Shown piece by piece: positions 43,719 through 53,416 of a stretch of 64,000 bases of DNA. Every line of letters begins with the position of its first letter. Position 1 is the first letter of the stretch. The translations under genes and the position numbers were made by a program. Origin of the DNA: Scleromatobacter sp038243995 (GTDB taxonomy: Bacteria > Pseudomonadota > Gammaproteobacteria > Burkholderiales > Burkholderiaceae_C); contig JBBRTV010000024.1 in the NCBI GenBank assembly GCA_038243995.1, positions 1 to 64,000 on the forward strand. Reading direction: 5' to 3'. The notes beneath the pieces were generated by a model. The model did not search any database and was not told where the DNA came from. It saw nothing but the letters and a program-made list of their open reading frames with translations.

Positions 43719-45575
43719 TCAGCCTTGTTGCTGGCCGGAAGATTGCGAGATGCGGAAGATCACGAACTCGGCGGGCCGCACGATCGACACGCCGATTTCC
43801 GTGATCACCTGGCCGAGATCGCGCACTTCCGGCGGATTCAGCTCTGCATCGCATTTCACGTAGAAGGCCTCCTGGGGCGTGAGGCCGAACAGCGCCCCGC
43901 CGCGCCAGACGTTGGTCAGGAACGCGGTGATGTTGAGAATGATCTTCGACCACAGCTGCGGCGAGTTCGGCTCGAAGACGACCCACTGCGTGCCGCGGTC
44001 GATCGAGGCTTCGAGAAAGCCTGCGAAGCGGCGCACGCTGACGTACTTCCATTCGCCATTGCGATCGCCGCCGATGGTGCGCGCGCCCCACAGAGTGACA
44101 TCGCCATTCATCAGGCGGATGCAATTGACGCCCTGCGGATTGAGCATCTCCTGCTTGGGCTTGCTCACGTAGTACTTCACCTCGAGCGCGCCGCGCACCG
44201 TCGTGTTGGCCGGCGCCTTGTGGACGCCGCGCTCTTCGTCGGTGCGCGCGAAGATGCCGGCGACGTGCCCGCTGGGGGCGACGTAGGTGCGGCCACGGTA
44301 CTTGGATGGAATGTCCCACGCCGGGTCGCCGTCCTGCAGGCGCTTGGCGGGGTCACTGACTTCGATGTGCGGGAAATAGACCCCGGCATGCGTGCTCTTG
44401 CGGGGCAGCACGTTGTCCAGGCTTTCGTACTGCAGCCGCTGGATGTCGAAATCGTTCGATTGCCCGTCGTTGACCACGCCCGGGGCATCGAGGATCCCGA
44501 AGACGTTCTGGTGCAACTCCTCCTCGCAATAGCTCTCGAGCATTTCCCAGACATCCGTGATCTTGGGCAGGCCGGGCGCGGCGAGGATCGCGACGTCGTC
44601 GATCGACTTGAAGCGCTCCAGCGCCTTCGCCAGGCCTTCGACGCCCTTCACGCGCGCGACGAAGGCGCGGGTGCCGCCGTTGGTGAAGAAGCCGTTGACG
44701 GCGTGCGTCAGGAGGTGATGGCCGGGGCGCAGCGGGCCGATCGTGCCGTCGCTCGCCATTCCGAAGGCGGAGAAGTCGCCGAACAGGTCCGAGTACTCGG
44801 AGAAGTTGGTGCACAGCTTGGTCGCGAACTCGTCCGCCTTGACCATGTACGGCACGAGGAAGTACGGCCGCAGCACCGACGGCTGCAGCAGCGCTGCGTC
44901 GGGATCCCGGCCGAAGTAGTCGTCGAGCTCCGCCTCCGCCTCCGCGGCGCTGGCGGTCGCGGCGGGGGCCTCCCCACCGGCGCCGGGCGCCGCTGGCGCC
45001 GTCCCCGCGCCCGCCGCGGCGGCCGCGAGCTGGTCGGCGATGTCCTTGCGATCGTTCTCTTTCTGGCTCAGCAGGCGTGCGACGTTGGAGGCGTCGTCCT
45101 TCGCCGCGCCGGCCTTTTTCTGTGCCCCGCGCACGGCGCGCGAAGCAGCCGTCGTCTGGTCGCTCGAGGCATCGGCCGCGAGCGCGCCCTGCGCGTCGCT
45201 CGCCGTCTTGAGTTCGGCCTCCGCGGCCTCGACCTTCTTGTCGAGATCCGGCCTCTGCTCGCCCAGCGCCTTGATCTCGGAATCCAGCACCCCGAGCCGC
45301 GCGTTGAGGTCGGCGAGCATCGCCTCGAGCGCCTTCTTGCGCTGATCCTCCGCGTTCTGGTCCTTGACCGGTCGGGCGGAGTTCAACCGCGAGTAGGCGA
45401 GCAGGTCGCTCGTGAGCACCGGGTCGTAATCCGGATTGGGCACCGGGATGTAGACCACGTCGGGCACGATCCCGATGAAAGCCGCCGTGTTGGTGCCGAC
45501 TCCAGCAATCGGCTGGCGCGTGGAAGGTACTTCTTCCACGTAGACGCCCGGTGCGTAATAAGCAAGTCTCGCCAT
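43719..45575 (-). CDS. Tail sheath protein 1 with coiled-coil insertion
   Basis: 618 residues. The N-terminal sheath strand (LAYYAPGVYVEEVPSTRQPIAGVGTNTAAFIGI) and the C-terminal core (TRAFVARVKGVEG, GHVAGIFARTDEERGVHKAPAN, GVNCIRLMNGDVTLWGART, VKCDAELNPPEVRDLGQVITEIGVSIVRPAEFVIFRI) are standard. Residues ~70-225 are an insertion of charged coiled coil (EAMLADLNARLGVLDSEIKALGEQRPDLDKKVEAAEAEL) and an Ala/Pro-rich stretch absent from the paralogue. The insertion would sit on the outer face of the sheath. It is probably the main contractile subunit. Confidence 0.92.
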   Translation of the reverse strand: MARLAYYAPGVYVEEVPSTRQPIAGVGTNTAAFIGIVPDVVYIPVPNPDYDPVLTSDLLAYSRLNSARPVKDQNAEDQRKKALEAMLADLNARLGVLDSEIKALGEQRPDLDKKVEAAEAELKTASDAQGALAADASSDQTTAASRAVRGAQKKAGAAKDDASNVARLLSQKENDRKDIADQLAAAAAGAGTAPAAPGAGGEAPAATASAAEAEAELDDYFGRDPDAALLQPSVLRPYFLVPYMVKADEFATKLCTNFSEYSDLFGDFSAFGMASDGTIGPLRPGHHLLTHAVNGFFTNGGTRAFVARVKGVEGLAKALERFKSIDDVAILAAPGLPKITDVWEMLESYCEEELHQNVFGILDAPGVVNDGQSNDFDIQRLQYESLDNVLPRKSTHAGVYFPHIEVSDPAKRLQDGDPAWDIPSKYRGRTYVAPSGHVAGIFARTDEERGVHKAPANTTVRGALEVKYYVSKPKQEMLNPQGVNCIRLMNGDVTLWGARTIGGDRNGEWKYVSVRRFAGFLEASIDRGTQWVVFEPNSPQLWSKIILNITAFLTNVWRGGALFGLTPQEAFYVKCDAELNPPEVRDLGQVITEIGVSIVRPAEFVIFRISQSSGQQQG

Positions 45576-45729
45576 GGCAGAACCCCTTCAGAACAAGCAT
45601 CAACCGCAAACCCGGCCGAGCGTTCGCGGCCGGACGAAGAACGCCCGGGGGCCGGCGACTCACATGGCCGCAGGCATTCGCGCGCTCGCATCTTCCATGC
45701 CGGGCCGGCTCGCGCCGCCCCGGGAAAAC

Positions 45730-46167
45730 TCAGGGCGACTCGTTTGGATGGGCCGCCCCGACCGTTGCAATCGTCAGGTCGACCGCCGCCAGGGCCGGCC
45801 TCCGCGTGCGGTCGGCGGCGGGAACCGCCACGACCCTGGCCTCCGCCTTCCTTCCTCGTTCGTCGACGGCGTCGACGGCGTAGTCGCCCGCAGGAAGGTC
45901 GAGATAGAAATACGATCCGTCACGCCGGATGGGCGTCTCGATGACAGGGCGGTGCGGCCCCGGCGCGGGTAGCGCAGGCTGCACCTGCGGCATGGCGCCG
46001 CGGGCATGTGCGCGGCGGCCCGGCGCCGCCGCGGGCGTGTCGGCCGGGCCGACGGCGGCCAGCCGCACGACCCCGCCGCTGGCAGCGACGCCATCGCCGC
46101 GCAGCACGTGCCCGCCCAGGCTCACGCGCCGCCGCAGCACCACCCATTCGCCGTCGCCCGACGTCAT
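45730..46167 (-). CDS. Carboxypeptidase-regulatory-like (Ig-fold) eCIS protein
   Basis: 145 residues; ATGA overlap with the DUF4255 gene. The sequence VSLGGHVLRGDGVAASGGVVRLAA, then RRDGSYFYLDLPAGDYAVDAVDERGRKAEARVVAV fits a single carboxypeptidase-regulatory/prealbumin-like beta-sandwich. There is no signal peptide. Such genes occur beside the sheath gene in some eCIS; the role may be decoration of the sheath. No experimental function is known to me. Confidence 0.65.
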   Translation of the reverse strand: MTSGDGEWVVLRRRVSLGGHVLRGDGVAASGGVVRLAAVGPADTPAAAPGRRAHARGAMPQVQPALPAPGPHRPVIETPIRRDGSYFYLDLPAGDYAVDAVDERGRKAEARVVAVPAADRTRRPALAAVDLTIATVGAAHPNESP

Positions 46168-46754
46168 GGCACGACCTCCGGATTCAGCTGCAGGCGGATC
46201 TCCTTCTCGATCACGATCGTGCTCGTCTCGGGTTCGTTCACATCGATCGCCAGGGTCACCATGTAGTTCAGGGCCGCTTTCGGCTTGCCGCCGAGCGCCT
46301 GCCAGAATTCGCCGAGGCTCTGCAGCCGCCCGGGATGCAAAGCGGTCACCGGCAGCGGCAAGTCGGCGGCCGCCAGGCTGCCCTTGAGCAATTCGCGCGG
46401 CAGCTTCCTGAAGCGCAGCAAGGTGCGCATGACCAGGCCCAGGAGCTTGTGCTCGTCCTCCGATGAATCGCTGCTGGCGCCGCCACCGCCGGGCCAGGCC
46501 GTGATCAGGTAGGAAGCGTCCACGCGCACCGGCGGCTGATAGCGCATCGCCGTGCCGTCGTCGCGGCGGTCGATCACGTCGTCATTCCCGCGCAACTCGA
46601 AGTTTTCGCGCAAGTCGTAGAGAAACAGGTCGACGGCCGGCGGCTTCACCGAGAACTGGTCGTCCGGCGCGGCGAACGACACCGTGATCTGGTCGCGACC
46701 GGGCAATTCGCGCTTCAGCAGCGCGGCGATGGTCTGGTCGAGATCGTGGATCAT
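46164..46754 (-). CDS. DUF4255 sheath-terminator protein (Afp16/Pvc16-like)
   Basis: 196 residues from ATG 46754. DUF4255 pattern: MIHDLDQTIAALLKRELP, VSFAAPDDQFSVKPPAVDLFLYDLRENFELR, VDASYLITAW, then DEHKLLGLVMRTLLRFRKLPRELLKGSL and LGEFWQALGGKPKAALNYMVTLAID. In Afp/PVC this family ends the tube and sheath at the top. It is the first gene of the eCIS operon, about 120 bases after the promoter. Confidence 0.9.
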   Translation of the reverse strand: MIHDLDQTIAALLKRELPGRDQITVSFAAPDDQFSVKPPAVDLFLYDLRENFELRGNDDVIDRRDDGTAMRYQPPVRVDASYLITAWPGGGGASSDSSEDEHKLLGLVMRTLLRFRKLPRELLKGSLAAADLPLPVTALHPGRLQSLGEFWQALGGKPKAALNYMVTLAIDVNEPETSTIVIEKEIRLQLNPEVVP

Positions 46755-47073
46755 TCCTGTAACTCCGCCGTCAAGCGCCTTTGAAAACGTATTGCGAAGC
46801 CGATGCTTCGCGCCTGTCGGGGCTCTGCATGTCTGCAAATGCCTGCCGTCGCCTTGCGTCAAAACGTGGATGAAGTTACGCCCCGCCCCCGGCACTGTCA
46901 ACGCCGCTCCCCCTAGATTGGCGGGCTGTCGCCTGCGTTGCCGAGACCCATGCGCAACGCATCCCGCGACGTCGGCGCCTGCGTCCGGAGCCATCGGTCC
47001 CGCAGGTTTCCATCGAGGCGATTTCATGCGTTGCGGCCGGCGTCGCTTCGCATGCGCCCACGCGATCGCCGCC
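46755..47073 (-). other. Leader region of the eCIS operon
   Basis: 319 bases between the DUF4280 gene and the first eCIS gene. It contains the putative promoter at 46873-46901. The transcribed leader of about 110 bases includes CGCAATACGTTTTC, one of the few less GC-rich stretches in the region. No gene was seen in it. Confidence 0.5.
46873..46901 (-). promoter_or_regulatory. Putative sigma-70-type promoter of the eCIS operon
   Basis: On the minus strand: a perfect -35 TTGACA (46901-46896), a 17-base spacer, and -10 TAACTT (46878-46873), which has three of six consensus bases including the key TA...T. It lies about 120 bases upstream of the DUF4255 start and points into the 23-gene eCIS operon. 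The weak -10 and GC-rich spacer suggest that an activator may be needed. Confidence 0.55.
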
Positions 47074-47463
47074 TCAGGGAATGTTGTGCGTGAACTGTCC
47101 CGGGACGGCAACCTGGATGACACCCCCCCATGTACACATCAACGTGCAGGTGTTGTCCAGGGAAGGTACCTGGCCGAGCGTGACCGTCGGCGTTCCCGGA
47201 ACCCAGGGGGACACAGTCATGGGTATGCAAGGCATCGGCGTGAGCACGCCCAGCGCCGCCGCCGTCGCCGCCGCGACCGTGGGATTGGCCGGGCTCATGC
47301 ACATGCCGAACGGCATGATGTTGACCAGCGGCTGGAAGTCCATGATCGTCGCGGCCGGCTGGCTGCTCGTCATGACGCGGCGCAGGGGGAGCACCATCAG
47401 CGTGGCGGGCGCGATGCCGAACGCGCATTGCAGCGTCGCGCCGTTGCAGACGTGTTGAGGCAT
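47074..47463 (-). CDS. DUF4280 PAAR-like spike-tip protein
   Basis: 129 residues from ATG 47463. DUF4280 pattern: HVCNGATLQCAFGIAPATLMVLP, then ATIMDFQPLVNIMPFGMCMSPANP, PCIPMTVSPWVPG, and NTCTLMCTWGGVIQVAVPGQ, with paired cysteines that may bind metal at the tip. It would cap the gpV-like spike and could carry an attached effector. It is transcribed in the same direction as the eCIS operon but upstream of the putative operon promoter, so it probably has its own promoter. Confidence 0.85.
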   Translation of the reverse strand: MPQHVCNGATLQCAFGIAPATLMVLPLRRVMTSSQPAATIMDFQPLVNIMPFGMCMSPANPTVAAATAAALGVLTPMPCIPMTVSPWVPGTPTVTLGQVPSLDNTCTLMCTWGGVIQVAVPGQFTHNIP

Positions 47464-47741
47464 GGGGGCCCTTTCGTTCGCGTGCGGGGCGTCGCGGGGG
47501 CGACGGCGTCGCCGCACGGGGGCTGGCGCAGGTATAGCCCCGCGAGCCTTCCTTGCACCTCCCCAGAATGAGGTGCCTTCGCATCGACGCGCGGGCCCGA
47601 TCTCCCATGTTTGGAACTTGTTCGCGCGCCGGGAACCGCGTAGGGTCGACGACTGCAGTCATCCCCGTCCGAGACGCCCCGTCAGCGGCGCGATCGCAGG
47701 CGCAACGCTGCGACGTCATTAGCCGAGGTGAGGAGGCTTCC

Positions 47742-49286
<1,545 letters not shown>

Positions 49287-49340
49287 GGCGCGATGTCCCG
49301 CCACGTCGCCGCGAGCCGCCTTGCTCCGGGGTGACCGCGC

Positions 49341-50639
49341 ATGACCGATCTGTCGGGCAAGGTGCTGCGCGATCGCTACCGGATCGTGCGCAAGATCGGC
49401 GAAGGCGCGATGAGCGAGGTCTATCTCGCCGCGCATGTCCGCGCGACCGACCGGCGCTACGCCGTCAAGGTGATGAAGCACAGCCTGGCGCACCAGTCCT
49501 CGCTCGGGCACCGCTTCCGCGACGAGGGCGACATGCTGAGGCGCCTCGACCACCCCGGCATCGTCAAGGTGCACGATTGCTTCGACGAGGGCGGTGCGCT
49601 GTACATGGTGCTGGCCTACGTCGATGGACAGTCGCTCGCGGACGCCCTCGACGCGAGCGGGGCGATGGATCCGTCCGTCGCGCTGCCGATGTTCAAGGGC
49701 ATCCTGTCGGCGCTGGACTATTCCCATCGCGCCGGCGTGATCCACCGCGACATCAAGCCCTCGAACATCCTCATCGACCGCGGCGGGTATCCGCAGCTGT
49801 GCGACTTCGGCATCGCGCGCCAGATCGGCCAGCGCGGCCTCACCGGCGCGGGCATGACGCTCGGCACGCCGCACTACATGAGCCCGGAGCAGATCCAGTC
49901 GCCGCAGTCCCTCGACCACCGGTCGGATCTTTATTCGGCCGGCGTGATGCTCTACGAAATGCTCACCGGCAAGGTGCCGTTCGGCAACGCGGCCACCGAT
50001 TCGGACTATTCCATCCTGCAGCAGCAGATCCACGCTGAGCCGCCCGATCCGCGCGGGGTCAATCCCCGGCTGGACGAACGGCTGTGCAAGGTGATCGACA
50101 AGGCGCTGCGCAAGGATCGCGATCGGCGCTTCCAGGGCGCGTCCGAGTTCTGGGATGCCGTCGCCGGCGGGCAACCGGATCCCGACCGGGCGCCGCCGCT
50201 AGTGGAAGCGGACACGGTGACCGGCACGCGCGCGCCCGCAGCGGGCGCGAAGCGCTACGCGGTCTTTCTGGATGCGGGCGGCGCGCGCGAGGCGATCAAG
50301 GTCGGCTTCAGCTGGCCGGCGCTGTGCTTCGGCGCCGGGTGGATGCTGGCGAAACGACTGTACGTCCATGCGGGGTGCTGGCTGGCCTGTGCCGCCGTGT
50401 TCCTGGCGATGCTGGCGGCGCTGGCGGGCGCGCCCGCGGACACGCCGGCCCGCGCCCTCGCGGGGCTGCTGCTGGCCGGGTTCGTCGCCATGGCGGTGCT
50501 GGCGGGGCTGCGGGGCAACCTGTGGCTGGCGGACCGGCGCGTCCGCGACGGCTGGCTGCGCGTCGACGAGGTCGCGGCGGACTCGGCCCGCGCGGCGCTG
50601 GAGCGGGCCGGGCAGATGCCGGCACGCGAGGCGCCCTAG
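49341..50639 (+). CDS. Ser/Thr protein kinase with C-terminal DUF2628 membrane domain
   Basis: 432 residues. The kinase domain (1-~270) has P-loop GEGAMSEVYLA, Lys in YAVKVMK, catalytic HRDIKPSN, DFG in LCDFGIA, and YMSPEQ. A DUF2628-like segment follows (AVFLDAGGAREAIKVGFSWPALCFGAGWMLAKRLYVHA) with two or three membrane helices. It is a complete, active-looking PknB/PpkA-type kinase, anchored at the inner membrane with the kinase in the cytoplasm. It lies 54 bases after the protease-FHA gene and is probably co-transcribed. It could phosphorylate the FHA partners here. Confidence 0.9.
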   Translation: MTDLSGKVLRDRYRIVRKIGEGAMSEVYLAAHVRATDRRYAVKVMKHSLAHQSSLGHRFRDEGDMLRRLDHPGIVKVHDCFDEGGALYMVLAYVDGQSLADALDASGAMDPSVALPMFKGILSALDYSHRAGVIHRDIKPSNILIDRGGYPQLCDFGIARQIGQRGLTGAGMTLGTPHYMSPEQIQSPQSLDHRSDLYSAGVMLYEMLTGKVPFGNAATDSDYSILQQQIHAEPPDPRGVNPRLDERLCKVIDKALRKDRDRRFQGASEFWDAVAGGQPDPDRAPPLVEADTVTGTRAPAAGAKRYAVFLDAGGAREAIKVGFSWPALCFGAGWMLAKRLYVHAGCWLACAAVFLAMLAALAGAPADTPARALAGLLLAGFVAMAVLAGLRGNLWLADRRVRDGWLRVDEVAADSARAALERAGQMPAREAP

Positions 50640-50649
50640 AACTGGCGTC

Positions 50650-52032
50650 TCAGGACGCCCGCTCCGGCGCCGGGCAACGACGCAGCAAGTCGTCCTTGCT
50701 CGCGGGGGCCGCGCCGCGCCGCAGCGCGAGCTCGTCGGCCTTGAGGGATTGCGCGAGATCGCGCGCGGCGACGTCGGCCACGGGCAGTTCGCCGATGGCC
50801 GCGTCGACGATCGCCGTGTCGTTCGACCGCAGGCGCCGCATCGACACGGCGTAGTTGGCGACATGGCGGTCCATGTTCGCCTGCATGCCCGCGAGCTTGG
50901 CCTGGAATCTCTGCGCCAGGTCGGGCAGGCCCGCCTCGCGCGCCTTTTCCACGCCAGGGAGTTTGATCTGGTAGTCGATCCACTCGCGGCAAAGCAGGTT
51001 GCGCGACGTCACGGCATTGGCCAACGCTTCCCGGACGTTGCGCGCCTCGGCGGCCCGGGCCTGCTCGCGAACGCTTTCGCGCCACTCGTACAGCCCGGCG
51101 CCGCCCACCACACCGACGACCAGCGCCACGACGGCGAAGCGCCTGAGCAAGCGCAGGCGCTGCCGCCCGCGGACGTAGCGGTCGATGGCATCGCGGAAAT
51201 CCTCGCAACCCTGGAAGCGCGCCGCCGGGTCGCGCTGCAGGGCCGTCGCGACGATGCGTGCGATCGGTTCGGGAATGTCGGGGCGCACGCTGCGGATGTC
51301 GGGCGCATCGCGATGCAGCTGGGGCAGCGCGAGTCCGACCTGCTCCGGCCCGATCTCGAACGGCAGCCGTCCGCTCAGCATTTCGAAGAACAGGACCCCG
51401 GCGGAGAAGACGTCCGACCGGTGGTCGATGGCGTAAGGCGGGACGGCCTGCTCGGGGCTCATGTACTCCGCGGTGCCCGCGCCTTCGACGCCACCCTCGC
51501 TGCGGGCCGCGCCGATGTCGCGCGAAATGCCGAAATCGGTGACGCGCGGCCGCCCGTCATGATCGACGATGACGTTGGCCGGCTTCACGTCGCAGTGCAG
51601 GATGCCGACCTCGTGGGCGTAGTCGAGCCCCTCGAGGATCCCTGTCATCAGCGGCAGCGCCACCGGCAGGTCCAGGCCGGCCGGTTGCGCGGCGATCAGG
51701 TCGGCCAGCGTCTCGCCGTCGATGAAACTCTGGATCAGGCAGTAGCTGCCGCCCCACAGCAGGAAGTCGTACATGCCGACCACGTTGTCGTGCTCGAGCC
51801 GGGCCTGCTTCTTGGCTTCGTCGCGCAGCAGCTCGACGAAGCGCGGACTGTTCGAGAACGCCGGTCGCAGCACCTTGATGGCGTATTTCTTGTCCGGGAC
51901 GTTGAGGTTCTCGGCCAGGTAGACCTCGCCCATGCCGCCGTCGCCCAGCTTGCGGACGACGACGAAATGGTCGCCGATGGGCGTCCCGGGGGCGAAGCTG
52001 TCGGAGGCGGAGGCGGAGGCGGAGGCGGACAT
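50650..52032 (-). CDS. Ser/Thr protein kinase 2 with HCD active-site variant
   Basis: 460 residues. The kinase domain has P-loop GDGGMGEVYLA, Lys in YAIKVLR, DFG in VTDFGIS, and YMSPEQ. The catalytic loop reads HCDVKPAN (146-148 HCD) instead of HRD, a non-RD form that usually does not depend on activation-loop phosphorylation. One membrane helix (FAVVALVVGVVGGAGLYEW, near residue 300) separates it from a helical periplasmic domain of ~140 residues with a repeated Arg/Asp/Asn pattern. It faces kinase 1 tail to tail, 10 bases apart. The N-terminus SASASASAS comes from a hexanucleotide repeat. Confidence 0.9.
   Translation of the reverse strand: MSASASASASDSFAPGTPIGDHFVVVRKLGDGGMGEVYLAENLNVPDKKYAIKVLRPAFSNSPRFVELLRDEAKKQARLEHDNVVGMYDFLLWGGSYCLIQSFIDGETLADLIAAQPAGLDLPVALPLMTGILEGLDYAHEVGILHCDVKPANVIVDHDGRPRVTDFGISRDIGAARSEGGVEGAGTAEYMSPEQAVPPYAIDHRSDVFSAGVLFFEMLSGRLPFEIGPEQVGLALPQLHRDAPDIRSVRPDIPEPIARIVATALQRDPAARFQGCEDFRDAIDRYVRGRQRLRLLRRFAVVALVVGVVGGAGLYEWRESVREQARAAEARNVREALANAVTSRNLLCREWIDYQIKLPGVEKAREAGLPDLAQRFQAKLAGMQANMDRHVANYAVSMRRLRSNDTAIVDAAIGELPVADVAARDLAQSLKADELALRRGAAPASKDDLLRRCPAPERAS
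52003..52032 (-). repeat. Hexanucleotide (TCCGCC) repeat at a kinase start
   Basis: On the minus strand, about four TCCGCC units directly follow the kinase ATG and encode Ser-Ala repeats. Copy-number change would only alter the disordered N-terminus. Confidence 0.6.
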
Positions 52033-52077
52033 GGTTGGCTTGGCGATGCCCGGTGGCGCGTGGCGTCGGCAGGCGGC

Positions 52078-52527
52078 TCACCCGACGAGGAGGAGCTCCA
52101 GCGCCTTGCGCGTCTGTTCCTTCAGCGCGTCGGCGCGGCGCGCCTTCTCGTCTTGCGACAGGCCGGGAGCCTGGTCGAGCGTCTGGGTCTGCTTCTTCAT
52201 CTCGGTCAGTTTCTTCGCACGGTCCTGCTTGCGTTGCCGATCGGCAGCCGTGGCGACCGGCGCGGCGTCGTTGGCTTTGCCCAGCGCATCCAGCCGCGCG
52301 CTCAACTGGGTGAGCGTCAGGCGGCGGCCGTCGAGGTCGGCCATCAGCTGGTCGCGTTGCGTCGTCAGCTGCGCCTGGGCCTGTTCTTCGCTCGCCAGCG
52401 TCGTCGTCTTGACGGCGATCCGGCCGCGCGCCGCGTCGTTGTCGGCCCGAATGTCGGCAATGGCGCAGCCGCCGAGGCAGGCCAGCATCGCCGCCGTCGA
52501 GGCCACCGTCCATATGGCACGTGTCAT
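52078..52527 (-). CDS. Small lipoprotein, helical
   Basis: 149 residues from ATG 52527 (GGGAGAG upstream). A lipoprotein signal with lipobox LGGC (MLACLGGCAIAD) is followed by a largely coiled-coil mature part (ASEEQAQAQLTTQRDQLMADLDGRRLTLTQLSARLDAL...) and a Lys/Gln-rich end. It likely extends from the inner or outer membrane into the periplasm. No known family. It lies between FHA/lipoprotein genes and kinase 2 in the same direction and could interact with the kinase's periplasmic domain. Confidence 0.7.
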   Translation of the reverse strand: MTRAIWTVASTAAMLACLGGCAIADIRADNDAARGRIAVKTTTLASEEQAQAQLTTQRDQLMADLDGRRLTLTQLSARLDALGKANDAAPVATAADRQRKQDRAKKLTEMKKQTQTLDQAPGLSQDEKARRADALKEQTRKALELLLVG

Positions 52528-52693
52528 CGCATCTCTCCCTGTCTCCGGCGCGGGCGACGGCTCCGGCAGCGGCCGGCAGTGCGAATCCGGACCGCAAGCG
52601 TGCGGGGGCCGTCTCCCTGGCGCGCGCCAGGCCGGGCCCGCCGCGAGGCCCGACCGGCAAGGCGGCGCGCACACCGGCAAGGGGGCACTCATC

Positions 52694-53326
52694 TCACACC
52701 CGTGTCTTCTGCGCCGCGAGCTGGGCGACCAACTGCTGGGTCTCGACATTGAGCTGCTCCTGCTTCGCGAAACTGGCATCGAAGTCGGGCGATTTCGGCT
52801 TGTACTGGGCGCGATAGGCCTTCACTTCCGCGAGCGCCTCGTTGCTCCTGGTCGCCTGCGCGGTAGCGGCCTTGAGCTCGTCATCGCGTGCCTGGCGCTC
52901 CTTGGCGAGCTGGTCGGCGGAGATCTTCTTCTGCTGGATCTGGGCGACCACCTGGTCGGTGCTGCGCGTGACGTCGGCCACGCGCTTCGTCAAGTCGGCA
53001 TTGAGTTGCAGGTTAGCCTCGTTGAGGCCGTGCACGTACTTGATGCGCGCATCGAGATCGCCCTCCTTGCCGGCCAGTTCCTTGCGCTGCTTGTCGAGCT
53101 TGGCGGCGTAGCTGTAGCACGCCCCGGCCCCGATGGCCCCGACGACGAGTCCGGCCCCGAGGCAATCCTTGTCGGAATGCCCCGTGGCCTTGCACAGCAG
53201 GTAGGCGGCGGCGGCACCGCCGGCCCCGCATTGCAGGGCGGCCGTCTGGGTCTGTGTCTGGCAGGCGGCGAGGACGGCGCAGGACAGCGCCGCCGCGCCG
53301 GGCCAGAAGGACGGAATCTTGTTCAC
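52694..53326 (-). CDS. Lipoprotein with glycine-zipper and coiled coil
   Basis: 210 residues. The lipobox is LAAC (CAVLAACQTQTQ). A short Gly/Ala-rich hydrophobic stretch (GAGGAAAAYLLCK..., then LGAGLVVGAIGAGACYSYAAKL) resembles glycine-zipper motifs of outer-membrane lipoproteins. Residues ~75-210 form a long coiled coil (KLDKQRKELAGKEGDLDARIKYVHGLNEANLQLNADL...). It is adjacent to the other lipoprotein and the FHA gene, same direction. Function unknown; an envelope scaffold for the phosphorylation system or for the eCIS is possible. Confidence 0.7.
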   Translation of the reverse strand: MNKIPSFWPGAAALSCAVLAACQTQTQTAALQCGAGGAAAAYLLCKATGHSDKDCLGAGLVVGAIGAGACYSYAAKLDKQRKELAGKEGDLDARIKYVHGLNEANLQLNADLTKRVADVTRSTDQVVAQIQQKKISADQLAKERQARDDELKAATAQATRSNEALAEVKAYRAQYKPKSPDFDASFAKQEQLNVETQQLVAQLAAQKTRV

Positions 53327-53416
53327 GATGTAGCTCCTCCCAAGTGCTGCGGGGCGCCACGGTGGCGCCTCGCCTGCGGCCGGTACCGAGGTTCCGGGGC
53401 CGGCGCGAATGCAGTC

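Noticed and set aside
41946..45944. 1332-codon plus-strand frame opposite the sheath and tube genes
   Set aside because: Antisense to four clear structural genes; no motif.
20227..47463. Locus as a contractile prophage or R-type pyocin
   Set aside because: No capsid, portal, terminase, lysis or integrase genes; DUF4157, DUF4255 terminator and Afp15-type AAA+ ATPase are eCIS markers.
20227..47463. Locus as a type VI secretion system, given the neighbouring kinase/FHA genes
   Set aside because: No TssJLM membrane complex, ClpV, Hcp or TssB/C genes; sheath, tube and baseplate are of eCIS type.
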